In this document: one piece after another, positions 47,034 to 56,767 of the stretch
Layout of the letters: every line of letters starts with the position of its first letter
Numbering within the stretch: the first letter of the stretch is position 1
Assembly (NCBI RefSeq): GCF_000317555.1
Contig: NC_019745.1
Coordinates: 930,001-994,000 of the forward strand
Direction: 5' to 3'
From: Gloeocapsa sp. PCC 7428
GTDB lineage: Bacteria > Cyanobacteriota > Cyanobacteriia > Cyanobacteriales > Chroococcidiopsidaceae
Length of the DNA stretch: 64,000 bases
The notes under the pieces: model-generated
What the model was told of the DNA's origin: nothing
The model's input: only the letters and a program-made list of their open reading frames with translations
Database searches by the model: none
Program-made: the position numbers and the translations under genes

Positions 47034-47210
47034 GCCTGAAAAAGGGGTATGTCATCAGCGAGTTGGTTAAGCCTAAATTTATTCTCTACAAGCAGAAGCA
47101 AGGCGACTAGACTCACCAGGCTAGCAGTACTAAAGCTGTCATCAGCTAAGCGAAAACAATCGAGCATTTGCTCAACTTATAGAGTTGTTACTTATAGTTA
47201 CGAACTAAAA

Positions 47211-47726
47211 CTATTTTTGAGTAGAATTTTGTTCTACAAAGTTGAGTGTAGTTGTGGGGTTCGAGCAGTTAGGATTACTTAATGGATAGCGCCCGTACTT
47301 GAAAGTGAATTGACCTCCAGGACCACGCCCGTCAAATCGAGTCACTTGCAGCGTATACCATCCACGGATAGAAGTGAGCGCGACAATTCGCGGACGAAGT
47401 CCATTGAAGTCATCATTGACCCAAAATTGATTATCAGGCGAAATGAGTGCAAGCTCGGTATCCACGTTCTGAGAAGTTACCGCCACTCTTAAACATTCAT
47501 TACCTGCCCTGAACAATTGTACGTTGAATGGGATGCCTTGGGTAAAAGGTTGTTCATATACGTAATTACCCGTAATTGAAGAACCACCACAGTCTAAACC
47601 TGTACACGTAGATTGCGGAGTTTGTAAAGTAGCCCCTGCCCAAACGAGATTCGACGGTACAAATAAGCTGCAAATAGGAATTGCAAAAGCAAATAATTGC
47701 TTTGGGCTATAAATTGTTTTTCCCAA
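47211..47726 (-). CDS. Secreted protein with a pre-peptidase-like beta domain
   Basis: A signal peptide (LFAFAIPICSLFVPSNLVWAG) is followed by a 130-residue domain resembling bacterial pre-peptidase C-terminal (PPC) folds: DTELALISPDNQFWVNDDFNGLRP, then GWYTLQVTRFDG. PPC-like domains bind cell-surface or protease partners. Two Cys pairs (CTGLDCG, and the later NECLRV and NPNCSN) could form disulfides outside the cytoplasm. No catalytic domain is present. Confidence 0.62.
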   Translation of the reverse strand: MGKTIYSPKQLFAFAIPICSLFVPSNLVWAGATLQTPQSTCTGLDCGGSSITGNYVYEQPFTQGIPFNVQLFRAGNECLRVAVTSQNVDTELALISPDNQFWVNDDFNGLRPRIVALTSIRGWYTLQVTRFDGRGPGGQFTFKYGRYPLSNPNCSNPTTTLNFVEQNSTQK

Positions 47727-48059
47727 AAGATTGACCTCATGATTAACTTAATCTGGTAAGTTATGGCTGCTACTGCCAACCGGAAACTTACTGATTTGCA
47801 TAAATTATCTATGTGTAATTACGTACATCTCACAAAATGATACAAAGCTTAAAAATATACTGACCAAGAACAATAACATTATCCGAACAATTGAAACTTT
47901 AACAATGAATTGCTTTGCTCGCTTTTGTATTGTCATTGCGTTTGTTGTTGCGGACGACTAGCCGATCGCTGACAGCAAAACGTACCAGATCCCCGTGAGT
48001 TTGGGTAGGATTTTTAATGGGACAATCATTAAAGATCAAAGCCAGAGAGTACCCCGAAT
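47727..48059. other. Divergent region upstream of dxs
   Basis: About 330 bases between the divergent secreted-protein gene and dxs. The last 100 bases, less AT-rich, should be the dxs leader. I see no riboswitch consensus such as THI (TPP) and no clear promoter. Confidence 0.4.
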
Positions 48060-49967
48060 ATGCACCTGAGTGAAATCACCCATCCTAACCAGTTGCACGG
48101 CTTATCGATTCGCCAATTGCAGCAAATCGCCCGTCAAATTCGGGATAAGCATTTGCAGACCGTGGCGGCGAGTGGCGGACACCTTGGACCTGGATTAGGT
48201 GTGGTGGAATTAACACTAGCGCTTTACCAGACCCTAGACCTCGACCAAGATAAAGTCATTTGGGATGTAGGTCATCAAGCCTATCCACATAAACTAATTA
48301 CTGGTCGTTATAGCCAATTTCATACACTGCGGCAAAAGGACGGTGTAGCAGGCTATCTAAAGCGCTGTGAAAGTCCTTTCGATCACTTCGGCGCGGGTCA
48401 TGCTTCCACAAGCATATCGGCTGCTTTGGGCATGGCACTCGCGCGCGATTTAAAAGGCGAAAAGTTCAAAGTTGCTGCGGTCATTGGTGATGGTGCCTTG
48501 ACTGGTGGTATGGCATTAGAAGCGATTAACCATGCAGGACACTTGCCAAAAACCAACCTACTTGTGGTGTTAAACGACAATGAAATGTCAATTTCTCCGA
48601 ATGTAGGTGCAATTTCGCGCCATTTGAATAAAATGCGTTTAAGTCCGCCAGTTCAGTTTCTTTCCGATAATTTAGAAGAACAAGTAAAACAAATTCCTTT
48701 TGTCGGCGATTCCTTAGAAACCGAACTCGAACGGTTTAAAGAGGGAATGAAGCGGCTAGCAGTACCCAAAGTTGGAGCCGTCTTTGAAGAATTAGGCTTT
48801 ACATACATGGGTCCTGTTGATGGGCATAACTTAGAAGAACTGATTACGACCTTCAAGCAAGCACACAAAATTGGCGGACCGGTACTTGTTCATGTCGCGA
48901 CTGTCAAAGGTAAAGGTTATGCGATCGCCGAACAAGACCAAGTAGGCTATCACGCGCAGTCGCCGTTTAACCTGACAACAGGTAAAGCAATTCCTTCGAG
49001 TAAACCGAAACCCCCTGGATACTCCAAAGTTTTTGCTCATGCTTTGGTAAAACTTGCGGAAAATAATCCTAAAATTGTGGGAATTACAGCCGCAATGGCT
49101 ACAGGGACAGGACTCGACAAATTGCAAGCGAAACTTCCCCAGCAGTATATCGATGTTGGTATTGCGGAACAACACGCCGTCACTTTAGCCGCCGGCTTAG
49201 CTTGTGAAGGAATGCGCCCCGTCGTTGCGATCTACTCAACTTTCTTGCAACGCGGCTACGACCAGATTGTTCACGATGTGTGCATCCAAAACTTACCTGT
49301 GTTCTTCTGCATGGATCGTGCAGGAATTGTCGGCGCAGATGGTCCGACGCATCAAGGAATGTATGACATTGCTTACTTGCGTTGCTTACCTAACATGGTG
49401 TTGATGGCACCTAAAGACGAAGCCGAGTTACAGCGGATGGTCGTCACGGGTGTAAACTACACCAATGGTCCGATCGCGATGCGCTATCCTCGCGGTAACG
49501 GCTACGGTGTTCCTTTGATGGAAGAAGGTTGGGAACCAGTAGAAATCGGCAAAGGCGAAACGCTACGTCATGGCGACGATGTTTTGCTCTTAGGATTTGG
49601 TTCAATGGTGTACCCAGCAATGCAGGTAGCTGAAATTCTCAGCGAACATGGCATTCAAGCAACAGTCGTCAACGCGCGGTTTGCTAAGCCACTTGATACC
49701 GAATTGATCCTACCATTGGCACAACGCATCGGACGTGTTGTGACGTTGGAAGAAGGTTGTCTGATGGGTGGCTTTGGTTCGGCAGTAGCGGAAGCGCTGC
49801 TTGATGCAGATGTTGTCGTACCTGTCAAGCGATTTGGCATACCTGATACCTTAGTAGACCATGCTTCCCCCGATCAGTCTAAGGCAGAATTGGGTTTAAC
49901 CAGTCCCCAAATTGCCCAAGAAGTGTTAAAAGCCTTTTTTAACAAAACACTTTCGTCGGTAAGCTAA
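48060..49967 (+). CDS. dxs: 1-deoxy-D-xylulose-5-phosphate synthase
   Basis: The thiamine diphosphate enzyme joins pyruvate and glyceraldehyde-3-phosphate, the first step of the MEP pathway to isoprenoids, carotenoids and phytol. Signatures: [16 protein letters not shown] near the N-terminus, TPP motif [18 protein letters not shown] with [26 protein letters not shown], and [20 protein letters not shown]. Length 635 is standard. Confidence 0.98.
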   Translation: MHLSEITHPNQLHGLSIRQLQQIARQIRDKHLQTVAASGGHLGPGLGVVELTLALYQTLDLDQDKVIWDVGHQAYPHKLITGRYSQFHTLRQKDGVAGYLKRCESPFDHFGAGHASTSISAALGMALARDLKGEKFKVAAVIGDGALTGGMALEAINHAGHLPKTNLLVVLNDNEMSISPNVGAISRHLNKMRLSPPVQFLSDNLEEQVKQIPFVGDSLETELERFKEGMKRLAVPKVGAVFEELGFTYMGPVDGHNLEELITTFKQAHKIGGPVLVHVATVKGKGYAIAEQDQVGYHAQSPFNLTTGKAIPSSKPKPPGYSKVFAHALVKLAENNPKIVGITAAMATGTGLDKLQAKLPQQYIDVGIAEQHAVTLAAGLACEGMRPVVAIYSTFLQRGYDQIVHDVCIQNLPVFFCMDRAGIVGADGPTHQGMYDIAYLRCLPNMVLMAPKDEAELQRMVVTGVNYTNGPIAMRYPRGNGYGVPLMEEGWEPVEIGKGETLRHGDDVLLLGFGSMVYPAMQVAEILSEHGIQATVVNARFAKPLDTELILPLAQRIGRVVTLEEGCLMGGFGSAVAEALLDADVVVPVKRFGIPDTLVDHASPDQSKAELGLTSPQIAQEVLKAFFNKTLSSVS

Positions 49968-50080
49968 AGGAAATTTATGGGCGTACACTTGTGCGCCCGT
50001 ACACACATCAAAGCTGAGATCCATCTTTTAATTAAACTGAAGACAATTCTCTTGCTTAGCGCACTTTTGAGCCTCGAACT

Positions 50081-51142
50081 ATGTCCTCTTGCCCCTCTCA
50101 AGTTTTTCCCGTTGTTTGGTATGAAAACTCAGTTTTACTGATCGATCAGACGCGGCTACCCCACGAGTATGGATTTGTCGAAATTCACCGCTGTGAAGAT
50201 ATGGCGCAGGCGATCAAAACAATGATTGTCCGAGGCGCGCCTGCGATTGGGGTTGCAGCAGCTTATGGAATGTATTTAGGGGCGCGCGCTATCCAGACTC
50301 AAAATCGCGACGAATTTTTGCATCAGCTAGAAGAAGTCGCCGTGATGCTACGCGCAACACGTCCGACGGCGGTTAACTTGTTTTGGGCGATCGCCCGAAT
50401 GTTAAAAACAGCGTATGAAACATTAGGTTCAGTTGCAGAAATTCAACAAGCTTTGCTGCAAACCGCACAAACAATTAATGCCGAAGACTTGCAAACGTGT
50501 CAAGCAATCGGCGATCGCGGTTTAGAAGTTTTACCCTCTACTCCAGAAAAACTGAATATCCTCACACACTGCAACGCAGGTGCGTTAGCAACAGCAGGCT
50601 ATGGTACAGCTTTAGGCGTCGTGCGTTGTGCTTGGGCTAAAGGGAGATTAGCGCGAGTTTATGCTGATGAGACACGTCCGCGCTTACAAGGCGCAAAACT
50701 AACGGCGTGGGAATGCGTTCAAGACGGAATTCCCGTTACATTGATTACCGATAGTATGGCAGCACATTGTATGCAACGCGGATTAATTCATGCTGTTGTT
50801 GTCGGTGCGGATCGAATTGCGGCGAATGGCGACACCGCGAATAAAATTGGTACTTACAGCTTAGCAATTGTTGCTCAAGCGCATAATATCCCGTTTTTTA
50901 TTGCGGCTCCGCGTTCAACGATTGATTTTGCGTTAGCAAGTGGTAGCGAAATTCCAATTGAAGAACGCGACGCAAGCGAAATATATGCAATTGGTGACAC
51001 GACAATTACTCCCGAAGGAGTTGAGTTTTACAATCCAGCATTCGATGTCACTCCCGCAGATTTGATTAGCGCAATTATTACTGAATACGGTGCCTTTGCT
51101 CCAAATCAGCTACAGGAAAAGTTACAAGCAAATCTGGTTTGA
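50081..51142 (+). CDS. mtnA: S-methyl-5-thioribose-1-phosphate isomerase
   Basis: MtnA converts methylthioribose-1-phosphate to methylthioribulose-1-phosphate in methionine salvage. Features: [35 protein letters not shown] (catalytic Cys), and [19 protein letters not shown] (catalytic Asp). It follows dxs by 113 bp on the same strand. eIF2B-related paralogues are possible but the above motifs favour MtnA. Confidence 0.93.
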   Translation: MSSCPSQVFPVVWYENSVLLIDQTRLPHEYGFVEIHRCEDMAQAIKTMIVRGAPAIGVAAAYGMYLGARAIQTQNRDEFLHQLEEVAVMLRATRPTAVNLFWAIARMLKTAYETLGSVAEIQQALLQTAQTINAEDLQTCQAIGDRGLEVLPSTPEKLNILTHCNAGALATAGYGTALGVVRCAWAKGRLARVYADETRPRLQGAKLTAWECVQDGIPVTLITDSMAAHCMQRGLIHAVVVGADRIAANGDTANKIGTYSLAIVAQAHNIPFFIAAPRSTIDFALASGSEIPIEERDASEIYAIGDTTITPEGVEFYNPAFDVTPADLISAIITEYGAFAPNQLQEKLQANLV

Positions 51143-51152
51143 GGAATAATAA

Positions 51153-51240
51153 GAACTTACGCAAAAGTATGAAAAAACGAACCACAGAGGACACAAAGGA
51201 CGCAAAGGATAAAAGTTTCAGCGCGTTCTTGTGTAAGTTC
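51153..51240 (+). mobile_element. 88-bp MITE-like element with terminal inverted repeats
   Basis: Ends GAACTTACGCAA (51153-51164) and TTGTGTAAGTTC (51229-51240) are inverted repeats of 12 bp with one mismatch. The interior holds an ACCACAGAGGACACAAAGGA-type tract common in cyanobacterial intergenic DNA. It is non-coding and lies between mtnA and a GNAT gene. Confidence 0.65.
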
Positions 51241-51264
51241 TAGAGTATGTAAGAGGCGATCGCA

Positions 51265-51723
51265 ATGCTTGGAAACTCCTTGGATTTACAACTTACTTTT
51301 ACTCCTTGTAATCCCCAAGTGCATAGCGCATTCATCCGGTCATTAACTAGAGAAAATTTTTATTTGGTAATAAGTCGTACCATTGGTTGGGATGAAGAAC
51401 TTCACCAACAAGAACCGCGTCCAGAAATGTACACGATGGTGTATGGCAACTGTAAACTCATTGGCTTTTTTTCAATTCGAGAAGCAAGCGATTATCTCTA
51501 TATCCATACTATTCAGCTTGTAGTATCATTTCGCGGTCAGGGATATGGTACAACATTGCTACAACACATAGAGAACATCGCGAGGACAAAGAACCTACAG
51601 CGCATCCAGTTGAGTGTATTTAAAGAAAATCCTGCCCAACGACTATATCAAAGACTAGGTTACAAGCCCATAGCAGAGGATGAATACCTCATCCGTATGG
51701 AAAAGTTATTGGAAGTTAACTAA
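51265..51723 (+). CDS. GNAT-family N-acetyltransferase
   Basis: A 152-residue acetyltransferase with the GNAT core. The acetyl-CoA loop is LVVSFRGQGYGTTLLQHIENIA (Q/RxxGxG/A), followed by VFKENPAQRLYQRLGYKPI. Substrate unknown. Its last four bases overlap the end of the convergent ABC ATPase gene. Confidence 0.83.
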   Translation: MLGNSLDLQLTFTPCNPQVHSAFIRSLTRENFYLVISRTIGWDEELHQQEPRPEMYTMVYGNCKLIGFFSIREASDYLYIHTIQLVVSFRGQGYGTTLLQHIENIARTKNLQRIQLSVFKENPAQRLYQRLGYKPIAEDEYLIRMEKLLEVN

Positions 51724-52817
51724 CACGGATATAAGCGATCGCCTGTATTTGAGTCAAAGATAAATAGCTGGTTCACATCAAGCCCTAGTGATAAGCGATC
51801 GCCTAAGCGTAAACGGATTGCGCCCGCCTGTTGAATATTGACTTGCACGCTCGAACCTAGTAGACTCGCACGAATTAAAGTTTCTCGCCCCAACGGTTCT
51901 ACTACCTTAACTTCAACTGTTAAAGCAATCACCTCTTGGTTTTTTTGTGGTTCGTTAATAAATAAATCTTCTGGACGAATTCCTAAATCTACTGCTTGTC
52001 CCTCAACTAAGCGTAAGGCATTGCGAACGTGCATTGAACAAGGAATAATTTGATTTTCAACTACAAAGTTTCCATTTTTATACTTTGCAGGTAAAATATT
52101 CATCGGCGGATTGCCCAAGAAAGTTGCAACCATGCGATTTGCAGGTTGAGCGTAAACGCTTTGCGGTTCTCCGATTTGTTGAATTCTACCTTGGTTGAGG
52201 ACGACAATGCGATCCGCTAAAGTCATTGCTTCAACTTGATCGTGCGTGACATAAACTGTCGTGATGCCCAAATTTTGATGCAACTGTTTTAATTCTGCAC
52301 GAGTATCGTCGCGTAGCTGCGCATCTAAATTAGACAAAGGTTCATCGAATAAAAATACTTGCGCTTCGCGGGCGATCGCGCGTCCTAGTGCGACGCGTTG
52401 TTGTTGTCCTCCAGATAATTGCTTGGGTTTTCGTTCTAAAAGATGTTCGAGGGACAGCGATCGCGCGACGGTTTCTACCCTTTGGCGAATTATTTTTGCA
52501 TCCACTTTGCGCATTTGCAACCCAAAAGCCATATTTTCTGCGACTGTCATATGCGGGTACAGTGCGTAATTTTGAAATACCATCGCGACATCGCGTTGAC
52601 GCGCAGGAATAGTGTTGACAAGCACATCCCCAATGTATAAGTTCCCGCTTGTTGCTGTTTCTAGTCCAGCGATCGTCCTTAAAATTGTAGACTTACCACA
52701 TCCTGAGGGTCCGACAAGTACCCAAAATTCTCCGTCAGGAACTTCAAACGTAATATCCTCGATTGCAGTGACGTTGTTGAACTTGCGTTTAATATCCTCT
52801 AGACGAACTTTAGCCAT
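51720..52817 (-). CDS. Sugar/polyol ABC transporter ATP-binding protein (MalK/UgpC type)
   Basis: An ATPase of 365 residues with Walker A GPSGCGKST, signature LSGGQQQRVALGRA, Walker B VFLFDEPLSNLDA and the switch HDQVEAM, followed by a TOBE/OB C-terminal domain. This architecture serves carbohydrate importers (maltose, glycerol-3-phosphate, glucosylglycerol). The start at 52817 (MAKVRLEDIKRKF) is the family N-terminus. The longer frame to 52931 adds 38 unrelated residues. No permease or binding protein is adjacent, so it may be the shared ATPase for several importers. Confidence 0.9.
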   Translation of the reverse strand: MAKVRLEDIKRKFNNVTAIEDITFEVPDGEFWVLVGPSGCGKSTILRTIAGLETATSGNLYIGDVLVNTIPARQRDVAMVFQNYALYPHMTVAENMAFGLQMRKVDAKIIRQRVETVARSLSLEHLLERKPKQLSGGQQQRVALGRAIAREAQVFLFDEPLSNLDAQLRDDTRAELKQLHQNLGITTVYVTHDQVEAMTLADRIVVLNQGRIQQIGEPQSVYAQPANRMVATFLGNPPMNILPAKYKNGNFVVENQIIPCSMHVRNALRLVEGQAVDLGIRPEDLFINEPQKNQEVIALTVEVKVVEPLGRETLIRASLLGSSVQVNIQQAGAIRLRLGDRLSLGLDVNQLFIFDSNTGDRLYPC

Positions 52818-53706
52818 TACACAATCCCTGAACCACAATAAGCTGCATATCATGTTTTCGGGAACAGAGAAACCCTGTTTTATCTCTAAATTGTAGGTTG
52901 GTACAGTGTTTTCTAAGTCCTGCTTCGACACAAAGCCCTTTTTTGTCGCCGCTACAACTTTCTGAGTTTGAACTTAGTTAATAAACTATCAGAAATCATC
53001 GTTTGCTAAATTTGTACTTACAATTAATAAGCATGGATGCCATCTGCGTTAAGATCCTTTGGTTAAAATTAACTTGTGATGCATTTAAAAAACAACTCAG
53101 CGGTTGACAGCATTATCATTAACTCGCAGTATTTTTTCAAAAATATTCTACTTTGACTTATTGTCATACAAGAAACTGTCACACAGCTTTCGGCGAAGAC
53201 CTATGCAGTCCAGCTATTTTAACTATGCAATCCCTAGGTTGGTTGAGTTTTTCAGACTATGTACTTACTTTGCTTTTTTGTGTCATCTTACGCAAGAGCG
53301 ATCGCTGAGATACTTAAAAATCGCTTTCCTCAATTTTTGAATAGCGGAGGATGTAGTACCAACTTCGTCAACCAAGCCGCGATTGGTAGCAGCAAAAATA
53401 CTTTGATGTAATTATTTGTATATTATAATACGTTGCACCGTGTATTAAACGGTGATATATTGTCTGTAATTAAAAAATTGTTAACAATAGCGGCACACGG
53501 AGTGTTTTCACAAGTAGTTATGTCCAACCCTCCAACTAAAGCTTCACAATGCCAGCTAAAGTATCTATTTGATTTTTTAGGTAGCACTACTTATAACAGA
53601 AAAGATAAGCTCAATAAAAAAATGTTATTGTAGTGCTCATTTCTATTCAACTTTTGCTGATATCAGCATCGGCTATAAATTTACTCCTACTGCAAATCTA
53701 TAAGTA
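52818..53706. other. Long intergenic region before the polysaccharide operon
   Basis: About 890 bases. A minus-strand stretch 53283-53410 reads like the tail of a gene (next entry). A plus-strand frame of 78 codons at 53104 has no coding character. The operon promoter should be in 53400-53700, where I see only AT-rich DNA and no clear pair of promoter boxes. Confidence 0.4.
53283..53410 (-). pseudogene. Possible gene remnant (about 40 codons)
   Basis: A minus-strand frame without a start codon encodes IFAATNRGLVDEVGTTSSAIQ, then KLRKAIFKYLSDRS, and a stop at 53283. The GLVDEVG phrase recalls the C-terminal part of S49-type peptidases, but the match is short. It may equally be chance. Confidence 0.2.
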
Positions 53707-55557
53707 ATGAACTCCAGAATTTCGCAACCATTCCGCAATTTGTTAAGTGCTACAAAATTTTGGCAAGAGAACTACTTTTTAATTAGAGAATTCCGCAATT
53801 TTCGGAGTATTGCAGTCTTAGCGATCGTCTTTACTATAGTTGCTGCACTATTTGAAGGCATTGGAGTAGGATTTATTCTGTCGTTTTTGCAAAATCTAAC
53901 GAATCCAAACGCTCAACCAATTCGCACCGGAATCGAGTGGTTTGATATATGGTTTTTGGGTGTTAATGTGCCTGCTTCTGAGCGTGTCTATCGAGTATGT
54001 GGCTTAATTTTATTGACAACTCTTTTGCGATCGCTCTTTACTTATTTGGGTCGCCTCTACACGCAAATTGCCCAATTTAAGTTAGTTTATTTCCTGCGCA
54101 AGCGAGTATTTGAATTATTTCAATCATTAAGCTTACGGTACTTTGCCAAAACAAGGTCTGGTGGTTTGGTACACAGCATTACGACTGAGATCATGCAGCT
54201 AATGCAGGCATTTAATTTCGTATCGGTAATCCTGACAAAATTTACGATATTATTCGTCTACATTATTTCGATGCTCTTGCTGTCTTGGCAACTGACAATT
54301 GTTACTGTTCTGCTCTTTAGTTTAGTATCCGTAGGCATGACAGCACTTTTGGGGCGCGTACGCGAGGCAAGTTTTGAAAGAACAAGAGCCGCAAGGCAGT
54401 ATACTTCGATTTCGCTCGAATACATTCATGGCATTCGTACAGTGCAAGCTTTTGCGGCGTACAACTTTGAAAGAAAAAGATTTGATGAAGCTAATTCTAA
54501 CTTTCTCAAAGCTACGACTAAAGCTGTATCAGTTTCATCAGTCATTGAGCCACTTTCTGAAGGTGTTGCAACAGCAATTTTGGTTGGGATGCTGCTATTA
54601 GCATTTTCAGTCTTAATTCCTAGCGGTCAACTGCAAGTATCCTCGCTATTAACTTTTCTGTTTGTATTATTGCGAATTATGCCACTGCGCCGACAAATTG
54701 ATGGTGCCAGAGTACAGCTAAGCAATTGTCAAGGATCGTTCAATAATATCAGAGAATTACTGCAAACTGAAGATAAGCCATTCTTTCATAATGGCAACAA
54801 AAAATTTGTGGGGTTGAAGCGCGCAGTTGAGTTTGTTGGAGTAGATTTTGGTTACGATGCCGATGAAATTGTCTTACATAATATTAATTTGACAATTGAA
54901 AAAGGCAAGATGACAGCGCTCGTTGGAGCATCCGGCGCAGGTAAAAGTACTTTAGCCGATTTGATTCCTCGATTTTACGATCCTACGCATGGTCAAGTGT
55001 TAATCGATGGCGTTGATTTGCGAGAATTCAATGTTTACACTATCCGCAATAAATTAGCTGTTGTCAGTCAAGACACTTATATCTTCAACACATCAGTACG
55101 TGAGAATATTGCGTATGCCTTAGAAGGTGTAGACGATGCAGCCGTTGTTGAAGCAGCAAAGCTTGCTAATGCGTTGGAGTTTATTCAGGAGTTGCCACAA
55201 GGATTTGAAACACAGTTAGGCGATCGCGGCGTTCGTTTATCAGGAGGTCAACGCCAGCGAATTGCGATCGCGCGGGCCCTGCTGCGCAACCCAGAAATTT
55301 TAATTCTGGATGAAGCAACAAGTGCCTTAGACTCGGTATCGGAACGATTGATTCAACAATCACTCGAAAAGCTAGCTGTTGGGAGAACCGTGATTGCGAT
55401 CGCGCACCGTTTATCGACAATTGTTCGTGCAGACAAAGTTGTTGTTTTAGAACAAGGTCGGATCGTTGAACAAGGAGGATATCAGGAATTACTCGACAAA
55501 CGTGGCGAACTTTGGAAGTACCACCAAATGCAGCATGAATACAGCCAAGCAGGATAA
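53707..55557 (+). CDS. Type I ABC exporter, HepA/MsbA-like
   Basis: A half-transporter of 616 residues: six membrane helices in residues 35-320, then an ATPase with Walker A GASGAGKST, signature LSGGQRQRIAIARA, Walker B ILILDEATSALD and the H-loop AHRLSTI. It resembles HepA of Anabaena, needed for the heterocyst envelope polysaccharide, and lipid A exporter MsbA. As first gene of a glycosyltransferase operon it probably moves a glycan-lipid or saccharide across the cytoplasmic membrane. Confidence 0.88.
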   Translation: MNSRISQPFRNLLSATKFWQENYFLIREFRNFRSIAVLAIVFTIVAALFEGIGVGFILSFLQNLTNPNAQPIRTGIEWFDIWFLGVNVPASERVYRVCGLILLTTLLRSLFTYLGRLYTQIAQFKLVYFLRKRVFELFQSLSLRYFAKTRSGGLVHSITTEIMQLMQAFNFVSVILTKFTILFVYIISMLLLSWQLTIVTVLLFSLVSVGMTALLGRVREASFERTRAARQYTSISLEYIHGIRTVQAFAAYNFERKRFDEANSNFLKATTKAVSVSSVIEPLSEGVATAILVGMLLLAFSVLIPSGQLQVSSLLTFLFVLLRIMPLRRQIDGARVQLSNCQGSFNNIRELLQTEDKPFFHNGNKKFVGLKRAVEFVGVDFGYDADEIVLHNINLTIEKGKMTALVGASGAGKSTLADLIPRFYDPTHGQVLIDGVDLREFNVYTIRNKLAVVSQDTYIFNTSVRENIAYALEGVDDAAVVEAAKLANALEFIQELPQGFETQLGDRGVRLSGGQRQRIAIARALLRNPEILILDEATSALDSVSERLIQQSLEKLAVGRTVIAIAHRLSTIVRADKVVVLEQGRIVEQGGYQELLDKRGELWKYHQMQHEYSQAG

Positions 55558-55640
55558 GTGCAGCGCACTTTAAAAGACATTTCGCAACGACAGTACTATT
55601 TAGACTCCAACTTCTATTCACGACTACAGCAGTTAATCAC

Positions 55641-56717
55641 ATGAGTCTTCATGGGAACAATCAAATAGGACAAAATCAAAGTTCGTCGCAGGTTTCGATT
55701 GTTATTCCTACCAAGAACCGCTACTTACTTTTATTAGAAACAATTGAATCAATCCGCAGACAAACTTATGCCAACTGGGAAACGCTAGTCGTTGACGATG
55801 GTTCAACCGACGAAACCGCAGCGCAAATGTTGGCACTATCAAAGCAAGAACCGCGTATCCGCTTTATCAGACGCACTCAAGGTAATGCAGGTGCGCCCGC
55901 CTCGCGTAATGTAGGAGTTTCTCACGCGACAGGCGACTATATCATCTTTCTAGATTCGGATGATTGCTTAGCGCCACACTGCTTAGAAAAACGCGTTGCC
56001 ATTATGGATAATCACCCCGATTTAGACTTTGGGGTATTTGCTTGTCAGGTGTTTTGCGATCGCCCAGGAGATCGCGCCTTGTTGTGGAATCGAGAAACCC
56101 AAGACCAAGAAAATGACCTCGATCGTTTTTTATCTTTAGATGTTCCTTGGCAAACAACGAGTCCCATTTGGAAAAAAGAAGCATTACAACGCTTAGGATC
56201 GTGGGACGAAAGCCTGATCATTTGGCAAGACTGGGAATTTCATCTACGCGCATTAGTTAAAGGATTAAAGTACAAACGATTTGCTCAACTCGATTGTTTT
56301 TGGCGAATGCCTGTAAAAGAGCGAGATTCCATTGGTAAAAAAGGAATCACGGCGGAATATCTGCTTTCTAACGAACAACTGATCGCGGATGTTTATGCGA
56401 TGCTTTCCAAAGCACAATTGCTCAATTCGTACCGCCGCTATCTTGTCGCCGGACTTTATTTTTGGCTGGCAACGCAATGGTCAACTTATGTAAAGTCTAC
56501 CTCTGAAGCTGTCAGAGTTTGGTCGATTTGTCGGGAGAAGAATTTAGTTAACGATCTAGAGTACTGGGAAGGTTTAGTTTATTTTAAAGTACGACGCACT
56601 CGCTATATACGACGCCTAGCGCGAGAATACCTCAGTTTTCGTTGGCCTGCATATCTCATGCGTCAAAGGCATCCTGTAACATTACAAAATACACCCATGT
56701 CTACTCAATTAGCTTAA
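55641..56717 (+). CDS. Family 2 glycosyltransferase
   Basis: A GT-A inverting glycosyltransferase of 358 residues. It starts VSIVIPTKNRYLLLLETIESI and has WETLVVDDGSTDETAAQM and the DxD-type metal site FLDSDDCLAP. The following PIWKKEALQRLGSWDESLIIWQDWEF region is typical of polysaccharide GT2 enzymes. No membrane helices, so a cytoplasmic peripheral enzyme. Second gene of the operon, 83 bp after the exporter. Confidence 0.9.
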   Translation: MSLHGNNQIGQNQSSSQVSIVIPTKNRYLLLLETIESIRRQTYANWETLVVDDGSTDETAAQMLALSKQEPRIRFIRRTQGNAGAPASRNVGVSHATGDYIIFLDSDDCLAPHCLEKRVAIMDNHPDLDFGVFACQVFCDRPGDRALLWNRETQDQENDLDRFLSLDVPWQTTSPIWKKEALQRLGSWDESLIIWQDWEFHLRALVKGLKYKRFAQLDCFWRMPVKERDSIGKKGITAEYLLSNEQLIADVYAMLSKAQLLNSYRRYLVAGLYFWLATQWSTYVKSTSEAVRVWSICREKNLVNDLEYWEGLVYFKVRRTRYIRRLAREYLSFRWPAYLMRQRHPVTLQNTPMSTQLA

Positions 56718-56767
56718 TTAAGCTCAATACGTCAGTCTATCTTTCCTGCCTTTTGACCGAGTAATGT

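Noticed and set aside
47727-48059. THI or other riboswitch before dxs
   Set aside because: The conserved CUGAGA core and supporting stems were not found.
52818-52931. Longer start of the ABC ATPase
   Set aside because: 38 residues unlike any family member precede the conserved MAKVRLEDIKRKF start.
53104-53340. 78-codon frame upstream of the polysaccharide operon
   Set aside because: Low-complexity, AT-rich composition, no ribosome-binding site, no family resemblance.
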